Shown: positions 13,371 through 18,905 of the stretch, one piece after another
Numbering within the stretch: the stretch's first letter is position 1
Layout of the letters: each line of letters starts with the position of its first letter
From: JAHEEL01 sp964195515
GTDB lineage: Bacteria > Actinomycetota > Acidimicrobiia > Spongiisociales > UBA5794
Assembly (NCBI GenBank): GCA_964195515.1
Contig: CAXMQO010000009.1
Span: 1-18,905 of the forward strand
Length of the DNA stretch: 18,905 nucleotides
Direction of reading: 5' to 3'
Made by a program: the position numbers and the translations under genes
Notes under the pieces: generated by a model
Database searches by the model: none
Seen by the model: only the letters and a program-made list of their open reading frames with translations
Told to the model about the DNA's origin: nothing

Positions 13371-13557
13371 ACGCGGCGACCGATTCGGTGGAACCGCAGA
13401 ACACACAGCTTGCCTCGAGCTTACGAATCACGATCGAGTCGTTTTCGACGCCGATCTCGAGTTCATCGCCCTCGTGGATGTTGAACAGGCGACGGGTCTC
13501 GGCCGGTACCACGATGCGGCCGAGGTCATCGATTTTGCGAACTATCACGGGATCCAA
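13318..13557 (-). CDS. AbrB/SpoVT-type transcription regulator with C-terminal zinc ribbon
   Basis: The 79-aa protein has the AbrB swapped-hairpin DNA-binding domain at the N-terminus (VRKIDDLGRIVVPAETRRLF then IHEGDELEIGVENDSIVIRK, residues 6-46), followed by a four-cysteine knuckle, CVFC (51-54) and CAEC (69-72). AbrB proteins are transition-state regulators that bind DNA as dimers or tetramers. The start is TTG 13557 with GGAGG 7 nt upstream; a GTG three codons in is an alternative. It reads opposite to its neighbours, divergent from metG and overlapping rsmI by 53 nt, the same orientation abrB has between rsmI and metS in Bacillus subtilis. The 125-nt gap to metG may be bound by the protein itself (inference). 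Confidence 0.9.
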   Translation of the reverse strand: MDPVIVRKIDDLGRIVVPAETRRLFNIHEGDELEIGVENDSIVIRKLEASCVFCGSTESVAAFKGRGVCAECRRSLTAG

Positions 13558-13604
13558 CGGTGAACCTCCATCAGCATCGGGTGCCGATCGACCAATCGCG
13601 GTCG

Positions 13605-13610
13605 AGTGTA
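13605..13610 (-). promoter_or_regulatory. Predicted -10 hexamer of the abrB-like gene
   Basis: TACACT on the minus strand would give a leader of about 40 nt carrying the GGAGG ribosome site. That agrees with this gene, unlike its leaderless neighbours, having a proper Shine-Dalgarno sequence. Confidence 0.35.
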
Positions 13611-13667
13611 CCGGCGCGCTCAGGTCGCTCAGCCGTCCGTCTCGAACGTGAATCCGGGTCGCGGCGC

Positions 13668-13673
13668 TACCAT
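13668..13673 (+). promoter_or_regulatory. Predicted -10 hexamer of metG
   Basis: TACCAT lies 9 nt before the metG GTG and no Shine-Dalgarno site is present. It is 58 nt from the opposing abrB-like promoter. Confidence 0.4.
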
Positions 13674-13682
13674 CGCACGACT

Positions 13683-15344
13683 GTGACCGACATCAACAAT
13701 TCCAAGTACATCCTGGTCGCTGTGGCCTGGCCATACGCAAGCGGGTCCCGACACCTTGGTCATCTCGGCGGCGCATACCTGCCCCCGGACGTCTTCGCCC
13801 GCTACCACCGCGCCGCCGGTGATCGGGTTCTGATGGTCTCAGGAAGCGACGTCCACGGAACACCGATCACCGTGCGCGCCGACGAAGAGGGCGTCAGCCC
13901 CGCCGAGATCGTTGATCGGTACCACGCCGAGATCGAACAGAACTGGGAGGACCTCGGGTTCACTTACGACCTCTACACGACCACTGGAACCGACACCCAC
14001 CGAGTGGTCGCCCAGGACTTCTTCATGCGCCTACTCGACAACGGGTACCTCTATCGGGAGACGACCGAGCAGTTCTACGACGAGGAAGCCAGCCGGTTCC
14101 TCCCCGATCGATACGTCGAGGGGACCTGTCCCCACTGCGGATACCTCGACGCCCGCGGAGACCAGTGCGACAACTGCGGCAGAACGCTCGACCCGATCGA
14201 TCTCATCGATCCCCGATCGAAACTGTCTGCGACGACACCCGTGCTGCGTGAGACCGAGCATTTCAATTGGAAGCTTTCCGCGGTCCAGGAGCCGCTGCTC
14301 GAGTGGCTCCGATCCCGCGAAGGCTGGCGTCCCCATGTGATCAATTTCGCGATCGGGATGGTCGAAGACGGTCTTCACGACCGCGCCTTCACCCGTGATC
14401 TGGAGTGGGGAATCCCGCTCCCCGTCGACGATCTCGGACCGGGAAAGTCGATATACGTCTGGTGGGAGGCCGTCATGGGCTACCTGTCGGCTGCCAAGGA
14501 ATGGGCCAGGCTGCGCGGCGATCCCGACGCGTGGAAGGACTGGTGGGAGAACCCCGAAGCCGAGAGCTACTACTTCATCGGCAAAGACAACATTCCGTTC
14601 CACGCCGTCTACTGGCCCGCGCTGTTGCTGGGGTATGGCGGGTTGAACCTGCCGACCGACGTGCCGGCGAACCAGTTCATCACCTTCAGCGGCGAGAAGG
14701 GATCGGCCAGCCGCGGCGTCGGCCGGTCGATCTCGTGGTACATCGACCACTTTGAACCGGACGCCCTCCGCTATGCGGTCGCCATCAACTTCCCGGAGAA
14801 CAACGACACCGACATTTCGGATGAGAACATGATCCGTCGAGTCAACGACGAACTCGTCGCGACCTGGGGAAATCTCGTCAACCGGGTCGTTGCGATGACC
14901 GGGCGCTACTTCGATGGGGTTACACAAGAGCAGGTCGGTCTCGATGAGCAGGATGATGCGCTGATCGCGTCGGTCGATGACACCCTCGGTGAGGTCGGTC
15001 GGCTGATTTCCGACGTGAAGCTCCGTGCGGGACTCCAGCGGGCGATGGCCGGTGCGCAGACCGTCAACGTCTATCTCAACGAACGCGAACCGTGGAAGAC
15101 GGCGAAGACCGATTCGGCCCGAACGGGAACGACGCTGGGCGTCGCCATGGATGCCATCGTTGGCATCGCAGTCGCCCTCTACCCGTACCTCCCGTTCACA
15201 ACGGTGAAACTCCTCGAAGCGTGCTCCGTGCCGATGCGGGAACATGGCCCGTCGTGGGAACGCCCGACGATCCCGGCTGCTACCCAAATGGGTGAACTCG
15301 GACCGATGTACGCCAAGATGGAGCCGTTCGCCGACGACGAGTGA
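13683..15344 (+). CDS. metG: Methionyl-tRNA synthetase with altered KMSKS loop
   Basis: MetRS charges tRNA-Met, including initiator tRNA. The 553-aa protein has the class Ia catalytic domain: WPYASGSRHLGH (HIGH motif as HLGH, 24-27), GSDVHGTPI, and a connective-peptide zinc knuckle with four cysteines (C149, C152, C162, C165). It continues with YFIGKDNIPFHAVYWPA, then the anticodon-binding helical domain (about 370-530). There is no C-terminal EMAPII-type tRNA-binding domain. The loop that should read KMSKS is GEKGSASRG (K339-G-S-A-S343): the first lysine, both serines and RG are kept, but Met is Gly and the second lysine is Ala. The surrounding frame is intact, so this is not a decayed gene. 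GTG 13683 fits the family N-terminus; the open frame from 13560 is non-homologous. Confidence 0.95.
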   Translation: MTDINNSKYILVAVAWPYASGSRHLGHLGGAYLPPDVFARYHRAAGDRVLMVSGSDVHGTPITVRADEEGVSPAEIVDRYHAEIEQNWEDLGFTYDLYTTTGTDTHRVVAQDFFMRLLDNGYLYRETTEQFYDEEASRFLPDRYVEGTCPHCGYLDARGDQCDNCGRTLDPIDLIDPRSKLSATTPVLRETEHFNWKLSAVQEPLLEWLRSREGWRPHVINFAIGMVEDGLHDRAFTRDLEWGIPLPVDDLGPGKSIYVWWEAVMGYLSAAKEWARLRGDPDAWKDWWENPEAESYYFIGKDNIPFHAVYWPALLLGYGGLNLPTDVPANQFITFSGEKGSASRGVGRSISWYIDHFEPDALRYAVAINFPENNDTDISDENMIRRVNDELVATWGNLVNRVVAMTGRYFDGVTQEQVGLDEQDDALIASVDDTLGEVGRLISDVKLRAGLQRAMAGAQTVNVYLNEREPWKTAKTDSARTGTTLGVAMDAIVGIAVALYPYLPFTTVKLLEACSVPMREHGPSWERPTIPAATQMGELGPMYAKMEPFADDE

Positions 15345-15351
15345 GGTCTCG

Positions 15352-16113
15352 ATGACGACCTGGGTCGATAGCCACTGCCACGTCTTCATGCTCGACGACC
15401 CGCCCGGTGCGGTCGATCGGGCCGTTGATGCGGGGATCGAGTGGATGCTCGTCCCCGGTGTCGATCTCGAGACAAGCCTTCAGGCGCGCCGACTCGCTGC
15501 AGATCGACCCGATCGGGTGCGGTGGGCGACCGGCCTTCATCCTCATGATGCTGAGCGTTGGGATGAGGAGCAGCCGAAGATCTCCGCGCTTGCGGTCGAG
15601 GCCGCTGCTGTCGGCGAAGTGGGACTCGACTACTACCGGGATCTGTCGCCCCGCGACGATCAGCGGCGGGCATTCCGGGACCAGGTTCGGCTCGCTTCCG
15701 ACCTCGGCAAACCGGTGATCGTCCACACCAGGGACTCCTTCGCCGACGTCTACGAGATTCTTGGCGAGGCGGACTTGGGCGAGAAGGCGGTCCTTCACTG
15801 TTGGACGGGCGGCCCCCGATGGACGAAACGGTTTCGGGAACTCGGTGCAACATTCTCATTCGCCGGACCGATCACCTACCCCACAGGGGACACCGTGCGG
15901 CTCGGCGCTGCAGAAGCCCCACCGGAGCGCACCCTCGTCGAGACCGACACCCCGTACCTGACTCCGGAGCCACATCGGGGCGAAACCAACCGGCCCGAAT
16001 GGTCGATCCTCAACGGCATCGCTCTCGCGGAGATCTGGGGCATGGCCGAGGAGGATGTCGCCCGCATCACCTCCGAAAACTCGACCCGCGTCTTTGGAGT
16101 GCCGAGTGGATGA
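15352..16113 (+). CDS. TatD-family metal-dependent hydrolase (DNase-like)
   Basis: The 253-aa protein is a full-length TatD/YabD-type TIM-barrel hydrolase; characterised members are Mg-dependent 3'-5' DNases/RNases, although substrates vary. All the metal-site motifs are present: VDSHCH (H8, H10), GEVGLDYY (E89), VIVHTRD (H125), LHCWTGG (H149) and ETDTPYLTPEPHRG (D199). ATG 15352 has GAGG 5 nt upstream and begins 7 nt after the metG stop, so the two are cotranscribed. Its stop overlaps the rsmA start by 8 nt. The metS-yabD-ksgA association is widespread in Gram-positive bacteria. Confidence 0.95.
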   Translation: MTTWVDSHCHVFMLDDPPGAVDRAVDAGIEWMLVPGVDLETSLQARRLAADRPDRVRWATGLHPHDAERWDEEQPKISALAVEAAAVGEVGLDYYRDLSPRDDQRRAFRDQVRLASDLGKPVIVHTRDSFADVYEILGEADLGEKAVLHCWTGGPRWTKRFRELGATFSFAGPITYPTGDTVRLGAAEAPPERTLVETDTPYLTPEPHRGETNRPEWSILNGIALAEIWGMAEEDVARITSENSTRVFGVPSG

Positions 16114-16930
16114 GCCGGGCCCGCAGGGGAAGGCGATGATCCGGAGCCTCCTCGCTCAACACGGTCTCCATCCGAACCAGTCGTACGGACAGAATTTCCT
16201 CGTCGATCCGAACGTGATCCGACGGATCGTGCGACTGGCGGATGTCTCACGCGAGTCGAGCGTCGTGGAGATCGGTGGTGGGACCGGGACGCTGACCGGT
16301 GCACTCGCTGCAACCGGTGCCCGAGTGGTCGTCTATGAGATCGACGCGGGCCTTGTCCGGGTGCTCGAAGATTCCGTCGGCGACCTGCCCAACGTCGAGA
16401 TTCGACATGCGGATGCCAGCCACGTCGACCTCCGTGACGATCTCGCAGACGGACCGTGGTCACTCGTCGCCAATCTCCCGTACAACGTCGGTACCGGGAT
16501 CGTCCTCGATGCGTTGAGGCACGCGCCCGACATCGATCGGTTCGTGATCATGGTGCAACGCGAGGTCGCCGATCGCCTCCTCGCGGGTCCCGGATCGCGG
16601 GGGTACGGAATCCCTTCGGTCGTCACCGCCCTCCACGCTTCGGGATCGGTGGCGTTCACCGCGCCACCAACTGTCTTCTATCCGACTCCCTTGGTCGAAT
16701 CAGCCGTGGTCGAACTCGTGCGACACCATGCTCCGGAGGGCGCGGACCGAGCCATCGAGCTCGCGACCGCAGCCTTCGGACAGCGGAGGAAGATGCTGCG
16801 TCGGAGCCTCGCCGGCATCGTTCCCAATACCATCCCGGTCCTTGAGCGATGCGGAATCGATCCAACGCTTCGCCCAGAGGAACTTTCACCAGACGACTTC
16901 GTAACGATCGCTGCGGAGGTGGATGCGTGA
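16106..16930 (+). CDS. rsmA: 16S rRNA dimethyladenosine transferase RsmA (KsgA)
   Basis: RsmA dimethylates A1518 and A1519 in helix 45 of 16S rRNA, a late check in small-subunit assembly; its loss gives kasugamycin resistance. The 274-aa protein has the full motif set: SYGQNFLVDPNV (26-37), VVEIGGGTGTLTGAL (SAM motif I; GGGTG in place of the usual GPG.G), YEID, NLPYNV (123-128, the adenine-binding catalytic motif), VFYPTPLVESAVV and FGQRRKMLRRSL. I chose GTG 16106 with GGAG 6 nt upstream; ATG 16136, preceded by AGGGGAAGG, is a good alternative that would remove ten residues. It overlaps tatD by 8 nt and ispE by 4 nt. Confidence 0.95.
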   Translation: MDEPGPQGKAMIRSLLAQHGLHPNQSYGQNFLVDPNVIRRIVRLADVSRESSVVEIGGGTGTLTGALAATGARVVVYEIDAGLVRVLEDSVGDLPNVEIRHADASHVDLRDDLADGPWSLVANLPYNVGTGIVLDALRHAPDIDRFVIMVQREVADRLLAGPGSRGYGIPSVVTALHASGSVAFTAPPTVFYPTPLVESAVVELVRHHAPEGADRAIELATAAFGQRRKMLRRSLAGIVPNTIPVLERCGIDPTLRPEELSPDDFVTIAAEVDA

Positions 16931-17772
16931 GAGCCCGTGCCTATGCCAAGATCAACCTCGGTCTCCAGATTCGATCGCGAGACGCCGACGGATATCACCC
17001 GCTTCGTGGTGTCTTCCAATCCATCGACTGGCGCGACGACATCACGGTGGAAGACGCAGACGAGGACCGCATGGAGGTTCCGGGTGGGGGAGCGCCGCAG
17101 GACGAAACCAATCTTGCATGGAGAGCCGTTGCGGCCGCGCGGGGAGCCGGCAGCGGCTCTCGGCCGACACGGGTCGTCCTGACCAAGCGGATTCCCTCAC
17201 CTGCAGGTCTCGGTGGTGGAAGCGCCGATGCCGCTGCGGCACTCAGCCTGTCGGCCCGGCGCTTCTCCGTGTCGTTCGATGACGTACGCAGGATCGCCGT
17301 AGATCTCGGTTCCGACGTTCCGTTCGCCGTTGTCGGAGGCACCGCAATCGTCACTGGCCGCGGAGAGTTCGTTTCGCCACAGCCCGACGCCACGGGGTTC
17401 GCTATCGCCATTGTGGTCCCGCCAATCGCTCTCGACACCGCCGCCGTCTACCGGACTTGGGATGAACTCGACGGTCCGAAGGGCCAGGAGATCGGCGCCA
17501 ATGATCTGCCACCTGCCCTGCGCGACTACGCGCCCCTCGCGAATGACCTCTACCCGGCTGCGGTCGCGACTGACGAGGCCGTCGACGAGTGGAGGGCCGA
17601 ACTTGCCTCCCGGTGGGCGGTTCCGGTGATGATGACGGGAAGCGGAGCAGCGATGTTCGCCTACTTCCCAACGAGAGAGGAAGCGGAAGATGCGGTGTCG
17701 GTCGCGCCGGCAGGAGCAACCGCTGCGAGGGCCGCCAAGCCCATCTCCCGCGGCTGGGAAGTCATTGAGTAG
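16927..17772 (+). CDS. ispE: 4-diphosphocytidyl-2-C-methyl-D-erythritol kinase IspE
   Basis: IspE phosphorylates CDP-methylerythritol in the MEP pathway, supplying isoprenoids, including the undecaprenyl carrier recycled by UppP. The 281-aa GHMP kinase shows AYAKINLGL (K8 catalytic), GYHPLRGVFQSID, the ATP loop PAGLGGGSADAAAAL (about 92-106; SSDAA in many species), LGSDVPFAVVGG (D130 catalytic) and MTGSGAAMFAYF near the C-terminus. GTG 16927 overlaps the rsmA stop (GTGA), so translation is coupled. The TAG stop is part of the first unit of an 8-bp tandem array. Confidence 0.95.
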   Translation: MRARAYAKINLGLQIRSRDADGYHPLRGVFQSIDWRDDITVEDADEDRMEVPGGGAPQDETNLAWRAVAAARGAGSGSRPTRVVLTKRIPSPAGLGGGSADAAAALSLSARRFSVSFDDVRRIAVDLGSDVPFAVVGGTAIVTGRGEFVSPQPDATGFAIAIVVPPIALDTAAVYRTWDELDGPKGQEIGANDLPPALRDYAPLANDLYPAAVATDEAVDEWRAELASRWAVPVMMTGSGAAMFAYFPTREEAEDAVSVAPAGATAARAAKPISRGWEVIE

Positions 17773-17866
17773 CGGAGTAGCGGAGCAGCGGAGTAGCACA
17801 CATCTTCCGCCGAGACCCCACCGGCGCCGACCGACGACGCGGCTACTCGGCAACTCACTACTCCCT
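17767..17866. repeat. 8-bp tandem array (GAGTAGCG) with inverted partners
   Basis: Four adjacent units GAGTAGCG, GAGTAGCG, GAGCAGCG and GAGTAGCA occupy 17767-17798; the first contains the ispE stop codon TAG. After about 43 nt come inverted matches: GCTACTC at 17842-17848 (complement of GAGTAGC) and CTACTCC at 17858-17864 (complement of GGAGTAG). A transcript could fold into a hairpin between ispE and tRNA-Gln. The layout, units first and inverted units later, mirrors the array at 1840-1902. Confidence 0.75.
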
Positions 17867-17894
17867 CGCGGGACCTCAAGCGTTTCGTGCCGTC

Positions 17895-17900
17895 TAATCT
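17895..17900 (+). promoter_or_regulatory. Predicted -10 hexamer of tRNA-Gln/glmU
   Basis: TAATCT, the best -10 match in the window, ends 12 nt before the tRNA 5' end. It could drive a joint tRNA-glmU transcript. Confidence 0.45.
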
Positions 17901-17912
17901 TCAGGTGCCCCC

Positions 17913-17987
17913 TGGGGGGTGGTGTAACAGGTAGCACAGGTGGTTTTGGTCCATCCAGTACGGGTTCGAGCCCTGTCCCCCCAGCCA
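17913..17987 (+). tRNA. tRNA-Gln(TTG)
   Basis: The acceptor stem TGGGGGG/CCCCCCA has the U1-A72 pair characteristic of tRNA-Gln, discriminator G and an encoded CCA (17985-17987). The anticodon arm GGTGG-TTTTGGT-CCATC gives anticodon TTG (codon CAA) with one G-U pair in the stem. The T arm is ACGGG-TTCGAGC-CCTGT. It ends 17 nt before the glmU start, so tRNA processing would release the glmU message with an intact ribosome site. Confidence 0.95.
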
Positions 17988-18004
17988 AGTTCCTTGGAGG
18001 TTCT

Positions 18005-18905
18005 ATGCATCTCGCCGTGATCGTGCTCGCCGCAGGGAAGGGCACGCGAATGAAGTCCGAACTGCCCAAAGTACTCCACCGAGCCGCCGGTCGGAGCCTT
18101 CTTGGATGGGTGCTGACGGCAGTCGATCCGCTCGAAGCGGACGAGATTGTTGCTGTGATCGGCCACGGAGCGGATGCAGTCGTTGAGGTGCTGCCATCCG
18201 AAGCTGTGAGCGTCGTTCAGGAACCTCAAATCGGCACGGGAGATGCGGTACGCGTCGGACTCGGTGGCTGTGGTGATGCCGTGGATACGGTTCTGGTCGT
18301 CCCGGGCGACATGCCGTTGCTCGAATCCGACACGCTCGCGTCGGTCGTCGAGACCCACCGAAGTGAACAGGCCGCCGCCACTGTTCTCACCGTGAAGATG
18401 GACGATCCAACCGGTTACGGACGAGTCGAACACCGCGGCGACCAGGTTGTCGGGATCGTCGAACACCGCGACGCCGACGACCGACAACGCAGCATCGACG
18501 AGGTGAACACGTCCGTGTACGCGTTCGATGCTGCACTCCTTGCCGATGCGCTCGGGCGACTCGGCCGGGACAACAGCCAGGGCGAGTACTACCTCACCGA
18601 CGTGATAGCGATTCTCAACGCGGACGGCCATCGGGTTGTCGGCGTGGTCACCGATGCGGTCGAAGGAACCGGCGTCAATTCGCACGCCCAATTAGCCGGT
18701 GTCGCGACGGTCCTGAGGCGACGCATCAACGACCGACTCATGGCTGAGGGTATTGCGATGATCGATCCCTCTCGGGTCTACATCGATGCAGGGGTCGTGG
18801 TTGATCCCGGTGCGACGATCTACCCGGACGTCTACCTCGAGGGTGGCACGGTTGTCAGCGCAGGAGCGGTGATCGGGCCGAACGTTCATGCCAGGGACAC
18901 TTCGA
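18005..18905 (+). CDS. glmU: Bifunctional GlmU (UDP-GlcNAc pyrophosphorylase / GlcN-1-P acetyltransferase), 3' cut by window
   Basis: GlmU acetylates glucosamine-1-phosphate and then couples it to UTP, making UDP-GlcNAc for peptidoglycan. The window holds about 300 codons, covering the N-terminal uridylyltransferase domain and the start of the beta-helix. Motifs: VIVLAAGKGTRMKSELPKVLH (5-25), QEPQIGTGDAV (QxxxxGTGHA with Asp for His), VVPGDMPLL, GYGRV, EVNTSVYAFD, GEYYLTDVI and TGVNSHAQLAGV, then hexapeptide repeats (IDAGVVVDPGATIYPDVYLE). ATG 18005 follows TTGGAGG closely (4-nt spacing). No stop occurs before the window end. In Bacillus, glmU also follows ispE within a few genes. Confidence 0.97.
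   Translation, partial: MHLAVIVLAAGKGTRMKSELPKVLHRAAGRSLLGWVLTAVDPLEADEIVAVIGHGADAVVEVLPSEAVSVVQEPQIGTGDAVRVGLGGCGDAVDTVLVVPGDMPLLESDTLASVVETHRSEQAAATVLTVKMDDPTGYGRVEHRGDQVVGIVEHRDADDRQRSIDEVNTSVYAFDAALLADALGRLGRDNSQGEYYLTDVIAILNADGHRVVGVVTDAVEGTGVNSHAQLAGVATVLRRRINDRLMAEGIAMIDPSRVYIDAGVVVDPGATIYPDVYLEGGTVVSAGAVIGPNVHARDTS

Noticed and set aside
13558..13682. Methionine-responsive riboswitch or T-box before metG
   Set aside because: The spacer is only 125 nt, metG appears leaderless, and none of the T-box or SAM-riboswitch core motifs is visible.
14031..15389. 452-codon minus-strand open frame antisense to metG
   Set aside because: It is the mirror of the well-supported metG gene; composition is driven by high GC, there are no family motifs and no ribosome site.

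Overview
The window looks like chromosomal DNA of a high-GC actinobacterium, most likely an early-branching lineage such as Acidimicrobiia; this rests on gene content and order, because no 16S gene is present. The signs are a tiny ORF matching the actinobacterial ribosomal protein bL37, a three-helix membrane protein of SepX/GlpR type beside moeA, many GTG/TTG starts, and TAnnnT hexamers placed 6-9 nt before start codons, as expected for leaderless transcripts.

Layout. At 1-64 is the 5' end of an unidentified minus-strand gene, divergent from a thiamine-diphosphate enzyme (205-1839). Converging on that enzyme are uppP (lipid-carrier recycling) and, upstream of uppP on the same strand, a SAF-domain membrane protein. 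From 3525 a plus-strand run encodes plsY (phospholipid synthesis), moeA, moaC and mog (molybdenum cofactor; the genes overlap), then a SepX/GlpR-like membrane protein, a translin-family protein and a 72-aa Cys/His protein. tRNA-Ala(CGC) follows at 7750. From 7824 to about 8430 lie gene remains: the C-terminal half of a PIN-like toxin (minus strand) and an internally deleted amidohydrolase (plus strand). Next come a K+ channel, glgC (ADP-glucose for glycogen) and a large lipoprotein with an HExxH metallopeptidase signature, each with its own predicted promoter.

The region 11822-12488 is mostly non-coding but holds the 27-codon bL37 gene on the minus strand. From 12489 there is a housekeeping block: rsmI, an AbrB-type regulator on the opposite strand, metG, tatD, rsmA, ispE, tRNA-Gln(TTG) and glmU (cut by the window end). 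This order, including the inverted abrB, parallels the Bacillus subtilis rsmI-abrB-metS-yabD-ksgA-ispE-glmU region as I recall it.

Most notable points: (i) the moeA/SepX-GlpR linkage, suggesting a gephyrin-like division module in a deep actinobacterial branch, with a translin homologue and a Cys/His protein in the same run; (ii) a MetRS whose KMSKS loop reads KGSAS; (iii) bL37 hidden in an apparent gap; (iv) short 7-8 bp tandem arrays at gene ends, two of which contain a gene's stop codon; (v) a recurrent leaderless-promoter layout. No CRISPR array, insertion sequence or intact mobile element was seen.
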